In this document: positions 11,900 to 22,871 of the stretch, one piece after another
Layout of the letters: every line of letters begins with the position of its first letter
How positions within the stretch are numbered: position 1 is the first letter of the stretch
From: Welwitschia mirabilis
Lineage: Eukaryota > Gnetophyta > Gnetopsida > Welwitschiales
NCBI GenBank assembly: GCA_051453625.1
Contig: JBOZIK010000001.1
Location: forward strand, 178,710,894-178,765,455
Length of the DNA stretch: 54,562 nucleotides
Direction: 5' to 3'
Made by a program: the position numbers and the translations under genes
The notes under the pieces: generated by a model
The model's input: the letters and a program-made list of their open reading frames with translations, nothing else
Told to the model about the DNA's origin: nothing
The model's database searches: none

Positions 11900-12300
11900 C
11901 CAATAAATTCCTACAAATTAGCATCCCAACATATAACCAAGTCCCTATAGCTTTAGAATACCAAGTCAAAATAACTTTCATTTACCATTAGAGTACTTAT
12001 GCCTACAAATTACTATTACTTAGATTATGTAATGCTTACATCACTTTTCAAAGGTTAGTAAATAGTATTTTTTAAGATATAATATGAAGATTAGTTGATG
12101 TATTTATAGATGATTTCTCAACATTTAGAAATGACTTTGAAGATTACTTGACATTCTAGAAAGAGCTTTAAAGATATGTGAATAAAAATGCCTTAGACTT
12201 AGCTAGTCAAAAAATCATCTTATGATGATAGAAGGAATAGTGTTAAGACACAAGATTTCTCAAAAAGGTATTGAAAATGATAAATAAAAAATTAAAGTTA
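11900..12300 (+). pseudogene. Decayed gypsy reverse transcriptase (copy C1)
   Basis: The plus strand begins abruptly in RT: a YNQVPIAL segment, a YQVKITF segment, TYAYK, L-R-L-C-N-A (from F-G-L-C-N-A) and TFQRLV, then DVFIDDFSTF. The catalytic F-x-D-D is kept as FIDD (codons 12,103-12,114), one of two RT fossils here with both aspartates. TAA and TGA stops replace likely CAA and CGA codons. The piece is 5'-truncated: no gag, protease or PBS precedes it. Confidence 0.85.
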
Positions 12301-12910
12301 TAAAAGACATTCCACCTCCAATCAAATTCAAAGAATTGAGATCTTTTCTAGGACATGTTGGATATTATAGACGGTTCATATCCAACTTTAGTAAAGTTGC
12401 TAAACCTTTGAGTAATCTCTTACAAAAGGATATGAAATATGAATGGACTGATGAGTGTCAAAAGGCTTATCAAACTTTAAAGGAAAAACTTTTATTAGAA
12501 CCTATTTTATAAGGGATTAATTAGATAAGACCATTCCACATTATAATTAATGCATCTAATCATGCTATGGGAGTAGTTTTAATATAAAAATATGAAGATA
12601 ATAAACCTTATGCGATTGCTTATATTAGCAAAAACTTTAAACCAGCTTAATAAAATTACATAGTAATAGAACAAGAGTTGTAGCAGTAGTAATGAAATTA
12701 GAAAAATTTAGACATTATATTTTAGGTTATGAAGTAGAAGTTCATATTGACCATAGTTTCATTAGATTTTTTATGAATAAAAAAGAAGCAAAGTTAAGAA
12801 TTATGAGATGTATATTGTTAATGTAAGAGTTTAATTTAAAAATTATAGATAGGAAAGGGATAGAGAATGTAGTAGCAGATCACCTCTCAAGATTAGAATT
12901 TTTTAACAAA
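12300..12910 (+). pseudogene. Decayed gypsy connection/RNase H domain (copy C1)
   Basis: The plus strand is readable almost in one frame: IPPPIKFKELRSFLGHVGYY, RRFISNFSKVAKPLSNLL, then NASNHAMGVVL, YAIAYISKNFKPA, EKFRHYILGYEVEVHIDHS, and DRKGIENVVADHLSRLE. These are the connection motif and the RNase H motifs of non-chromodomain Tat/Athila elements. Stops at TAA/TAG sit where family members have CAA or CAG. It follows RT C1 directly and leads into integrase. Confidence 0.9.
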
Positions 12911-12939
12911 GAACAAATCAACATAAAAGATGAGTTTTT

Positions 12940-13852
12940 AAATAAGAATATTTTTCAAGTAATAACAAATCCATGGTATGCTAATATAGCCAACTTTTGT
13001 GTAAGCAAAAGATTATCATCTTTTATGACTTACTATAAAAGAAAAATATTACTAATGGAATTTCGAGATTATATTTGACATGATAAGATGTTATTTAGAG
13101 AATGTAAAGATCATGTTATCAGAAGATGTATAGAACAAAACCTACAAAATGAAATCGTAAAGGAAGCTCATAAAGGAGAAGGAGGAGAACGTTATGAAGT
13201 ATTATTAACCCACTATATTTAAGGATTTAAATGTTTATATTTAAGGTTGCGATAAATGTAAAAGAGAAGGCATATTTAGCCAAAAGTTAGAAATGCCACA
13301 ACAATGGATTCAAATAATAGAACATTTTCATGTATAGAGAATAGATTTTATTGGGTCTATAAATCCTTAATCCTTTAGAAAAAGATATATTTTGATTTGT
13401 GTTGATTACTCTACTAAATGGAATAAGGTTAATCTTATAACTAATTATTCTTCATAAATCATAGTTAACTTTTTCCTTAAAAATATTATCTATCAATTTG
13501 CAGCCCCTGCAGTCTTATATCTAATAGAGGAACCCATTTTACTAGTGAAGTCTTTGATATACATTTGATCAAGTTTGTGGTCCACCATAAACTCTCTACT
13601 ACCTATCACCCTTAATCCAATGGCCAAGCTAAAGAAACTAATAAATAAATAAATAGAATATTAATAAAAGTTATAAATAGTAAGAAAACTAATAGGGCTG
13701 ATAAATTAAATGAAGCTCTATGGGCTTACAGAATAACATAGAAACATACCACAGGATTTACTCCATATGAATTACTTAATGGAAAAACAACTATTTTGTT
13801 AATTGAATTTAGGATAAAAACATTTAAATCAGCTAAAAAGCTAAAATGTAAC
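12940..13852 (+). pseudogene. Decayed gypsy integrase, N-terminal and core (copy C1)
   Basis: After RNase H the plus strand shows the integrase zinc-finger region (EIVKEAHKGEGGE with the first His; the Cys pair is not clear) and the core (a KRYILICVDYSTKWNKV segment, and an L-I-E-E-P remnant of the N-R-G-T motif around 13,520). Frames shift several times. It ends at the 13,853 gap. The minus-strand frame at 13,726-14,049 is a shadow that spans the gap. Confidence 0.75.
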
Positions 13853-13952
13853 NNNNNNNNNNNNNNNNNNNNNNNNNNNNNNNNNNNNNNNNNNNNNNNN
13901 NNNNNNNNNNNNNNNNNNNNNNNNNNNNNNNNNNNNNNNNNNNNNNNNNNNN
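13853..13952. other. Assembly gap, 100 N, joining two diverged integrase copies
   Basis: The sequence right of the gap (from 13,953) restarts at a point already present about 400 bases left of it, at roughly 80% identity by eye. The join is therefore between two different copies of the family, not a simple missing piece. Confidence 0.85.
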
Positions 13953-14760
13953 TCATAAATATTATCCAATAGTTTGGAGCCCTCCAAAGCCTTCTATCTA
14001 ATAGAGGAACCCACTTCACTAATGAAATTTTTGAGAAACTTTTAATCAAATTTTAAATCCATTACAAACTCTCTATTACCTATCACCCTCAATCCAATGG
14101 CTAAGTAAAAGTAACCAATAGAGAGCTTAATAAAATATTAATAAAGAATATAAATAATAAAAAAAAGTTAAGATGATAAAATAAATGAAGCTCTATGGCT
14201 TATGGAATAATTTGGAAACATACTATAGGATTTACTCCATATGAATTAGTGTATGAAAAAGGATATTTTTGCCAATTGAATTTAGAAAAAAAACATTTAA
14301 ATTAGCTAAAGAATTAAAATTTAATTTAGACATAGCTTAAAAAGAATGAATAGGAAACATGAATATTTTAGATAAAAATAGAAAATAAGCTCTTTTGCAT
14401 AAAGGACTTATACAATAGAAAACTAAGATATATCATGATAATTAAATTAGGAGAACAAATTTTAATGTGAGGGATTTTATCTTAATATATGAACCTAAGA
14501 AATCTATTCCAAATAAAAATATAAATAAATTTGGCTAGGATTGTATACGATAACAAAAATTCTAGGAAATGGCGCTATAAAAATATATATCCTAATAAAA
14601 AAGTAATCTATTAGGTTAATAGACAAAGAGTAAGAATGTATTATGATCATAAATTGGTGCTAAATTATTTAAAAAACCCTGATAAAGTGGAAAGAATACT
14701 TCGACTCTACCTATCAAATAGATTTTAGAATTAGATAATAAAGGACATGTTATTTCTTTA
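13953..14760 (+). pseudogene. Decayed gypsy integrase core and C-terminus (copy C2)
   Basis: Plus-strand fragments read LLSNRGTHFTNEIFEKLLIK, ITYHPQSNG, then TPYELVYEK and a C-terminal tail with an RVRMYYDHKLV segment. S-N-R-G-T stands where active enzymes have a catalytic D in D-x-G-T-x-F, so Asp is Asn (G-to-A). The segment repeats 13,470-13,852 in diverged form. It is followed, as in B and D, by the conserved non-coding block. Confidence 0.8.
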
Positions 14761-14933
14761 AAGTTTATTTAGTCTACCAATTTATTATATTGTTTAAATT
14801 AATGTTATGGTTATAAACTAAGAGGTTGATCTGGTAAGACTTCAATAGGGAATTATGCATTATTTTTATTAATAATATTAAGGAGACACTTTATAATAAA
14901 ATAGAATACCTTCTAAAATTAAAAGAGCCATAA

Positions 14934-15110
14934 GTGCACTAGGGTAAATATTCCTAAGAGAGGCCTTTGGCAGTGCAATATGGTAGCTATAAAAACTCCA
15001 CTGAGGGGTTAGTTGGCCATGATCTGGATATATAAAAAAAAAAATATTATTTTGGGGGTCCTTACTCCTCTAATAGTGGTTGCATTCTCCTCATTGTGGT
15101 TAACTTAAGT
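14934..15110 (+). other. Conserved non-coding block downstream of integrase, copy C
   Basis: This begins GTGCACTAGGGTAAATATTC and contains GAGGCCTTTGGCAGTGCAA, ATATGGTAGC, AACTCCACTGAGGGGTTAG and then GGTCCTTACTCCTCTAATAG. It aligns with the minus-strand blocks at 1,390-1,545 and 33,580-33,755. It is better preserved than the coding parts of the same copies and has no shared open frame. Function unknown. Confidence 0.65.
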
Positions 15111-15569
15111 TATGAAAAATAGAAAAAAGTTGAGAAACAATTGTACTTTAGGAGTCATCTAAGACACAGCTAGTTACCAAAACTTTAACTCTGTCAAAAC
15201 TTATTTAAAAAAAAAAGGATCAAGAGAGGAAAAAACCAAAAGAAAAATATTCTAGTCTATGATAGAATGTATATTCAAATATTTTCAATTCAATATCATG
15301 TACAATTATTAAATTCTATTTGAGCTAAGGGAAATCTTTAAAGTTTTATAATCATTTTGCATTATCTTAACAATTTAATAAATTATCTAGTTTGAATTTA
15401 TTTAATGAAATTAATGTACCCATGATAAAATAAAATAGTATTAAAAAATTCCATCTAAAATAAAAATCAAAAATTTTATTAAGCAAAATAGTTTATTACA
15501 TCCAGTTGTAAAATAATAGCAAAAACACTTCTCAAATCAGTAAGTAAGTGAATCATCAACTCAAGAAAC
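15111..15569. other. No gene seen; spacer between block and antisense ORF
   Basis: AT-rich sequence with A-runs at about 15,030-15,050 and 15,207-15,218. Nothing with a family signature was found. The equivalent spacer in D is 33,183-33,580. Confidence 0.5.
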
Positions 15570-16231
15570 TCAATTCTTATAGTGGCTAGAAAATTTATTA
15601 TTCCTATGAGAATGCCTAGTTTTAGATGTTAACCCTATATAATTCTCATTGGAAGGTAATAGATGCATCTCACTTAGGAATTTTGACAACATATTAATCT
15701 CCTCTAGATGGGCTTGCCAAAAGTTTTGATAAAGTTTAACATCTTGTATTATCTTCTCTATATTTTCCTTATTAAAACTTAATGTAAAAAGGCTAAGAAT
15801 AGTATTTGTACCTTAAAGTTGATTAATCCTTTTCTCTAGGACCTATGTTTGCCTAGCGAGTTGGCTCAAAGAAACATCACAAGCCAAATCCCCATAATTA
15901 AGTTGTTGGCATAGTTCCTTAGTTCTCACCCTTAGATACTTATCCACTGAGTGATGGATCATGGGTCTAAAACTCACACGCTTCCAAAATGGTCTTTGTG
16001 AGCCTTAATAATGAAGGAATCTAATGTGTCCAAGGTTTTAGCAATGGATTTATAATCATAGTAAGAATACTATTGTAACACATTTTTGGATCTAACAGAA
16101 ACTTGTGATAACCGGGAATCTATACTACTAATGCATATATCTATCTACATATAACTCAAGTTGAATAAATAGTGCTTCACCTTTTTTATGCTAAAGGCAA
16201 TAATGGGAGAAGGAGGAGAAGTGCAAGCCAT
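15570..16231 (-). pseudogene. Antisense accessory ORF of Tat element, copy 1
   Basis: The ORF is on the strand opposite to pol of the surrounding plus-strand element. The start is ATG at 16,229-16,231 (MACTSPPSPI) and the end a TGA at 15,570-15,572, about 220 codons with stops and at least one frameshift. Recognisable pieces are TLDSFIIKAHKDHFGS, the D-Y-K-S segment before it, a FWQAHLEEINML segment and a TRHSHRNNKFSSHYKN end. Copies 2 (17,930) and 3 (32,494, plus) share the same segments. Tat-lineage elements such as maize Grande are known to carry an antisense gene between pol and the 3' LTR. No biochemical function can be read from the sequence. Confidence 0.72.
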
Positions 16232-16845
16232 AAGGATAATGAAGAAAAGATGAGAAAAAGTGGAAAATAATTAAGTAAAGAAATTTTTAAGCTCAAGTGA
16301 AGAGTAATAAATGATTAGCATGTAAAGAATGAAATTTATAGCACAAGTCTTACTATCAAGCTTGACAAGTATAATATATATTAAGTTACCTAGTGCACAT
16401 ATGTTTAGTCTTGAAGTAAAGTTTTAAGTAAAAGCAATATATCTATTTTGCCAATAGCTAAAGTATGTCAAGTGTTAGCATAAATCTTAAAGTAATTCTA
16501 GAATTAAAGGATCCTAAATTAATTAAGATTAGAAAGTCTAGAATTGAGGGATTCCAAACTAACTAATATTCAACCTAAAGTTAGAGCTTTAGATTGATTT
16601 ATGATCAATTTAAATTTTCCACACTACATGCTATTATAAGGACCCACTAAACTTTTACACCCTAAACTATAGTACTAAGTAATTATAAAAAACCATAAAA
16701 ATACTTTTGATCAGAAGAAAAAATTTTTAAGCTATATCTAATGACTCAAAAAATATTATCTTTTATTTTAAAGAAGAATAAGAATTGAAAGTTATCAATG
16801 TTTTTCTTCCAACATAAAATGATCCTTAAAATTAAAAGGATCACT
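16232..16845. other. Upstream region of antisense ORF copy 1
   Basis: No gene is seen. The region is homologous to 18,346-18,920 and, inverted, to 31,935-32,490 (for example GCTTGACAAGT.TAAT, GATTGATTTATGATCA). By position it may hold the antisense promoter, but no clear TATA element stands out from the AT-rich background. Confidence 0.45.
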
Positions 16846-16849
16846 TGGT

Positions 16850-17245
16850 TGATCGACACCAACTGAACAATCCAAAACTTTAAGTTAAATTTTAGATTAA
16901 ATCATTATGAAGAGAAATAGAATCTTTTAACTAATACCAACTCAAAGTCAAACTTTGAACTAGATCTCAAGTCAAATTATTTATCTTCTTGTACTTTAAA
17001 TCTTGTAGTCAAATAAAATCTTGTTATTAACTAATACTAACTCAAAGTCAAATCTCCAAGTTAGATTTTAAGCTAACCAAATGGATTCTTCACTTTCTAA
17101 GCAAGAAAGAAATTCTCTTGATTGACTAACACTAAGTCAAAGTTGAAATTTAAATCATATTTCAAGTTGAACCATTAGCAAACAAGTCCTAGAAGTTAAT
17201 TGACACCAACCTAAAGCTAAAGCTTTGGAGCAGATTTAATGCTAA
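16850..17245. repeat. Five-unit degenerate repeat array, copy 1
   Basis: About five units of 75-100 bp. Each has a core like CTAACACCAACTCAAAGTCA, then an AACTTTAAGTTAGATTTCAAGC-like part. Unit cores start near 16,855, 16,942, 17,031, 17,130 and 17,200. The same five-unit array occurs at 18,925-19,320 and, inverted, at 31,440-31,930, always between the antisense ORF and the sense accessory ORF. Confidence 0.7.
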
Positions 17246-17829
17246 CTTTTCCTTTAAACTTACTTTTGAAAGAGGAAGATTTTTACCTTAATCATCCATC
17301 TCATCTTGCCTCTATAACTCTATCACAAGACTTTGTTTTTATAATATTACTTTCCTTTATAATAATGGTGATTAGAATTTAAAGTATCCCATTGAGAACT
17401 TTTGAGTTTTTAACAACCACCTTTGAACTCTTTCGACTACCTCCATAATGAATTCAACTACCTCCACCAAGAACTCAAGACTTTTTGACAATCCTTGTTG
17501 AACCTAGTGTTTTGGAGAGTGATTACCATTAAATATTTCTTTCCATTACCTTATCATTTCACTTATACTTATTATTGATTACCCCTCTTCATTCTCGATG
17601 ACCCTACTTCAAGGTCAGTTTCATGTCATTTCAACTACATCATTGTCCATGATATTAGTTCTAACTCAGTAAATTTTTTAAATTTACAAGTTACTAACAT
17701 CTAATCTAGATTTTTTGTTAGCATTATTAGAGTACAAAAATGATCTAGTCCCATCTATTTCAGTTTTAGTTCATGATCATGTTTACTTCTCAATCATGTA
17801 AAATTAATACAATTATAAGTTTTGGCCTA
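17246..17829. other. No gene seen; spacer after repeat array copy 1
   Basis: Homologous to 19,321-19,830. It contains GAACTC/AAGACTTTTTGACAATCC-like words but no open frame with a family match. Confidence 0.45.
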
Positions 17830-17929
17830 NNNNNNNNNNNNNNNNNNNNNNNNNNNNNNNNNNNNNNNNNNNNNNNNNNNNNNNNNNNNNNNNNNNNNNN
17901 NNNNNNNNNNNNNNNNNNNNNNNNNNNNN
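17830..17929. other. Assembly gap, 100 N, followed by a repeat of the preceding 2 kb
   Basis: Sequence from 17,930 onward restarts in the antisense ORF already seen at about 15,830 and runs in parallel with it for nearly 2 kb. Divergence is too high for a simple unmerged overlap, so two family copies are joined here. Confidence 0.85.
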
Positions 17930-18345
17930 TCCCTTTTCTCTAGCACCTACATTTACTTAGCTAGCTGGCCTAAAGAAAGGTCATAAGCCAAATCCCCATA
18001 ATTGAGTTGTCCACGTATTTCCTCAGTTTTTACCCTCAAATACTTATCCACTAACTGATGGATCATAGGATCAAAACTTAGGGGAATGATAATGCTACTA
18101 AAATGATCTTTGCCAACCTTAGTGATGAAGGAATCTAAGGTACCCAAGACCTCAGTAGTGGATTTGTAATCATAGTAAGAATACTATTATATTATGTTTT
18201 TAGACCTAATAGAGTCTCAAGATGATTAGGAATCTACACTACTAATGCACATATCTATCTGTGCAAAACTCAAGTTGAAGAAATCATGCTTCATTTTCTT
18301 GACACCAGAGGCAACAATGGGAGAAGGAGAAGGAGTACAAGCCAT
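17930..18345 (-). pseudogene. Antisense accessory ORF of Tat element, copy 2
   Basis: The ORF is truncated at its C-terminus by the gap. The likely start is ATG at 18,343-18,345 (MACTPSPSPIVASGVKKMKH), continuing as FFNLSFAQIDMCISSVDS. After stops it resumes at 18,147 with GTLDSFITKVGKDHFSSIII, FDPMIHQLVDKYLRVKTEEI and LAYDLSLGQLAK. This is the best-preserved copy. The earlier ATG at 18,411 is less likely because its codons are not shared with copies 1 and 3. There is no transmembrane segment or known catalytic motif. The mixed charged and hydrophobic C-terminal half could be helical. Confidence 0.75.
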
Positions 18346-18924
18346 GAGGATTAATGAAGAAAAAATAAGAAAGAGTGGAAAATGATTAAATGAAGAAATT
18401 ATTAAGCTCACATGAAGAGTGATGAATGATTAGCATGTAAAGAATGAAATTTATAGCACAAATCTTATTATCATGCTTGACAAGTGTAATTTATTTTAAT
18501 TTACCTAGTGAACATGTATTTAGTTTTAAAGTAAAAGATCAAGTAAAAGCAATATACCTATTTGCCAATAGCTGAAGTGTGCTAAGTATTAGCAAAAATC
18601 TTTAGGAATTAAGGGATTCAAAACTAACCAATATTTGACATGAAGTTAAAACTTCAGATTGATTTATGATTAGTTTAGATTTTCTAAAATACATGCTATT
18701 ACAGGGGGCTGCCAAACTTTAACGTCATAAAATACTATACCAAGTAATTATCAAAACCTCACAGATACTTTTGATTAAAAGAAAATTCTTTTTAGATTAT
18801 ATCTAATAACTCAAAAAAGATTTTCTTTTATTTTAGTTACAAAAAGAATAAAAAAGAAATGAAATTTACTAATGTTCCTCTTCCAACATAAGATATGACT
18901 TGAAATTAAAAATATCACTTGATT
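18346..18924. other. Upstream region of antisense ORF copy 2
   Basis: Homologous to 16,232-16,845 and, inverted, to 31,935-32,490. No gene is visible. Confidence 0.45.
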
Positions 18925-19320
18925 GATCGATATTAACCCCAAAGCCAAAAATTTAAATTAGATTTCAGATCCAATCATTATAAAGAAAACTTAAATTTTT
19001 TAGATACCACCAGTTCAAAGTTCTAACCTTGAATTAGATCTCAAGCTCAATCATTCATCATCTTATGCTTCAAAACCTATAATCAAATAAAATCTTATGA
19101 TTAACTAACATCAACTCAAAGTTAAAACTTTAAGTTGGATTTCAAGCCAACTTGATGAATTCTTCACTCTACATGCAAAAAAGTAAATTTCCTAATTAAC
19201 TAACAATGACCCAAAGTCAAAACTTCAAATCAAATTTTAAGATGGACCATTGATAAGCAAGTTCCAGAATTTGACTAACACTAGCCTAAATCTAAAGCTT
19301 TAGTCTAGATTTCAAGCCAA
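18925..19320. repeat. Five-unit degenerate repeat array, copy 2
   Basis: Unit cores near 18,930, 19,010, 19,100, 19,200 and 19,275 (for example AACATCAACTCAAAGTTAAA, then a TTTAAGTTGGATTTCAAGCC-like part). It matches arrays 1 and 3 in unit number and order. Confidence 0.7.
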
Positions 19321-20150
19321 CTTTTCCTTTTAAACTTGCTTTTTAAAAGAGGAAGATCTCATTCTTAATGATCCCACTCATTTTTCCTTTATAACTCTAT
19401 AACAAGACTTTTCTTTATCATTATTACTCACTTTTATAATGATGGTGGTTAGAATCTGAAGGATCCTGTCAAGAACTTTAGAATTGTGAAGGATAATCAC
19501 TACTTAAATATGCCTTTCCACTACCTCATCATTTTACTTAAACTTATTCTTGATGATCCCTTTTCATTATTGATTACTTCCACTACAAGGTCAATGTCAT
19601 GTCATCTTAACCACATTAGCATCCACAATTTAAACTCCAACTCTACAAATTTTCGAATTTATACCTTATCAACATGTCATTTAAATTTTTCCAACATTAA
19701 CAAAGTACAAAAATTTCTATTTACATCTATTTTCTTTATGGTAAGATCTCTCATTTACTACTCAATTGTGTAAATTGAATAGAATAATAAATATTAGTTT
19801 TTACCTATTTAAAGTGGAAAATAGATCAATAATTTCTTCTTTTATTCCTTCATGTTACCTTGTCATGTTTAGCTGCTTTCTTGTTTTCAATCTTCTTCAC
19901 AATGGCAGAATTTCTTTGAGCAAAAATTTTAGGTATTATTAATACTTTACTTTAAGCATTTAAGTGCATGCTAAACTTTACTCAAGGGAAGTGTTGAATG
20001 GATTCCATATTGGCAATATTTTTACATTTACCTAAATAATGTTTTATATGCCTAAGAAGCAAAGTTTTACTTAGTAAACTATTTTCAATGATTCTTTATT
20101 ACAAGAATTTCTCTATTATACATGTTTTTCCATATCTAACTTCAATACTG
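19321..20150. other. Spacer before the sense accessory ORF
   Basis: No gene is seen. The sequence is homologous, inverted, to about 30,570-31,430 in element D. It may hold the promoter or splice signals of the accessory ORF. The small plus-strand frame at 19,486-19,773 has no counterpart motif, and its minus-strand analogue in D (30,869-31,150) is chance. Confidence 0.45.
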
Positions 20151-20159
20151 ACAAAAATT

Positions 20160-22700
20160 ATTATAGAATACAAGGTCATTTTGTCTTTAAATTTTGATCA
20201 AGTTGTTTTGAACCCCTGCTTAATAGAGTCCAAACAGAGAATTATTAAGTTAGAATGGTATGAGCGGCTTACTTTAAATGATAGATTTTCTTTCGAATAT
20301 TTATATTAATTTTATAAAAATTTAAGAATCAATGATGTCAAAACTATACTAAAAACCATCATTGAGAATTAGAGGATAGAAATTACCTGAGAAGAAATAA
20401 GAGAAATTTTTCACTTACCACCTGGTGGAAAGTCCATTAATGACATCAGCAAAAAAATGATACAAATCTAAGTATGAATCTATTAGGATGAGTGGTAGTC
20501 CAAAAAAAAAAAAAAATACTAGTATACAAAGATATAGAGCCAAATTTTTTTATTATTTCTAGAATCGTGGCCAGTAATTTGGTACTTATTCTTTAGAAAT
20601 AAAAGTATATCACATTACTTGGCCTATATATAATAGCAGCAGTAAAGGATAAGAGGAATCACACAAATGTAAATATTATAGCAGGAATGCTTTTAAGGCT
20701 GGTAAGACACACTACAAAATTAAATAAAATTGGAATTAAATCTTTGAGCATATTAGAACTTATATTTCCTTCTCTAATTACCCAAATTTTAAGTAAAAAT
20801 AAAATTCCATTCTAATCAAATAAGTCTTGTGTTAAAGTATCCATTTAGAGTCTATTTGAAGTTAGGGAATTAAGTCTCCTAAAAACTCTAGAACATAAGA
20901 CTACCTAACTATCCCTTAAAGTCTTCCTTCACTTCTACCCTCTTCAAGTATACTATAAGATTCAATCCAATTCACATTCAAAGAGCTCTTTCCTTTCCAT
21001 CCATTTTAGTCTAGCTAATTCTCTAAGGTACTAAAGGAAGATAAATTGGATAGCCTCTGTAGTGCTTTAAACTTAGTCAAAGATAATATTCAAACCTATC
21101 TTGGAAAAAAAAAGTTTCATAATTACAAAATCAAGTTGGTAATCTAAAAATTGAAAATAAATTCTTGACACAAAGGTTGAATCCAAAAAAAGAAATCAAT
21201 AAAAATCTACATCATGATATCATTGGCAAAGAAGAAAATATTTAGGTCTCTAAATCTCTGAAAGATTTAGGTATAAAATTACAAAGAGCTTAGGAATGAA
21301 TTGCTAAATTAGAAATAGCTATTGAAGATAGAGAAAATTAGAAAAGTTTCCAAGGGAAAGGCCAGACAAGTTAGTATCCTTATTGTAGAATCTAGTTTCA
21401 AGTAAAAAGTATGACGTTGAATATATAGAAAATTGGAAAAAATTCATTACATTCATGCACAATGAAGGGATTCTACACCTAAATAGGAAATATTTGGATC
21501 AAATCTATTCAGAACTATAGGGGATGAATGAAAAATTCATGAAGATTCTTGCAAAGGTAAAAGAATATAGATATAAATGGGTTTAATCTCAGAATTCTTT
21601 AGGATACTATTAATCCCTTTTAAGAGCCACTAAGAGAGCCATAAAGCAGATAACAAATGAAAATAAGGCTCTTAAGAATCAAAGGAAAAAGGCAAGATCT
21701 TCTAATAAATCTTCACATGATTTATTAATAAAAATATTTTCATCAAAAATTAGAGAGAAAATTAAAAGAGCAATAAGTTTAATTTAGGGCACTGCTTCAA
21801 CTTCTTTAACTCTATCTGGTGAGATGGAAGATAGAATAAAGTTGAGTATTATTAACACTCTAAAAGAATTCCATGCAAAGTTAAAGAAGGTTATTATAAT
21901 AATAAGCCCGAGTCTACCTAACTTATTATTCAAAATTTGGAAAAAAAAGTAACATGAGATTAATCCATAAGATTTGTCTCATGGAAGTGAAGTTAGATAA
22001 GTAGAGTGGATTCAAGCATGATGAATTGACTGTAACACATAGCCTTAACTATTACCCCAGAAGTTATATAACTTTATCAATAAATTTGAAGAGCATTTGG
22101 AGAGTATTATTCAAAAAACTTCTAGGAAATGGTCAAAGCAGAGCCCCTTTTTTATAATTGTAAAAGAGATAAAGCATTATGACCTAAAATTGTTCAAAAG
22201 GAAATAGAAGTTTTCATAAGAGAACTTAAAATTTTTCTAAATGATGCTATAATAAATTTTTATAGGTTATTAAAAGAATACAAATTAGATGTCAAAGTTT
22301 TTGCTATGTCCTCTTGGGATTATCAATGATTATGTTCTTTTAAAGATCAGATTACTCAGAACATAACTGTGCTGAAAGGCATGTTTGTGATCATTTTTTC
22401 AAAATCAAAGAATAAATATTCCTATAAAATGTATGTAGTTCCTTTTGGATAAGCTTCAAGATTAGGACTGTAAGTTGAAACAACTTCAAATCCATATCGT
22501 ATATGCCAAATTCTCAAAGCAAAATTCCCTTTACCTCCTATGACAAAGAGAGGAAAACTAACCAAGCCAAGGGCTCCTTCATGAGGTAAAGGTGAGGGTA
22601 GAAAAATAACTTCAAATTAGACTAAAATAGAGATCATAGATTTGAATAATCTTGCTCTTCAGAAGAATAAATAAAGATCTTAAAGGCCTTAAAAAAGGGA
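20160..22700 (+). pseudogene. Sense accessory ORF of Tat element: plant transposon protein-like domain plus coiled coil (copy C)
   Basis: The plus strand shows SLNFDQVVLNPCLIESKQRI, IIKLEWYERLTLNDRFSFEY, then FYKNLRIND, a V-x-T-I-x-x-N-R-I-E-I-T part, IFHLPPGGKSIND and ITWPIY-like pieces to about 20,720. This pattern (FY.NLR, I.I...I, HLP, then a long helical part) resembles the putative plant transposon protein domain found in many Athila/Tat accessory ORFs. From 21,300 to 22,250 the sequence is rich in K, E, L and I heptad-like stretches, suggesting coiled coil. The end (about 22,480-22,700) is basic, with a QILKAKFPLP segment shared with D. Numerous TAA/TAG stops break it. Its role in the element is unknown. 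Confidence 0.68.
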
Positions 22701-22851
22701 AAATAACATGTCCAACTAATCAAACAAAGGAAGAATTCAGAATCTAATGGGAAGCATCCATTTATTTTCAAAATAAGAAAAGGAAAATAATGAGGTTTTC
22801 CATTTCTTTATTTTGTATATAACTATTTATTTGTTAAGAAACTAACAAAAC
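22701..22851. other. No gene seen; end of accessory ORF to polypurine region
   Basis: Short AT-rich segment homologous, inverted, to about 26,770-26,880 and 27,830-27,930 in the minus-strand copies. Confidence 0.45.
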
Positions 22852-22871
22852 CTTGAGCTTGGAGGACCTAA

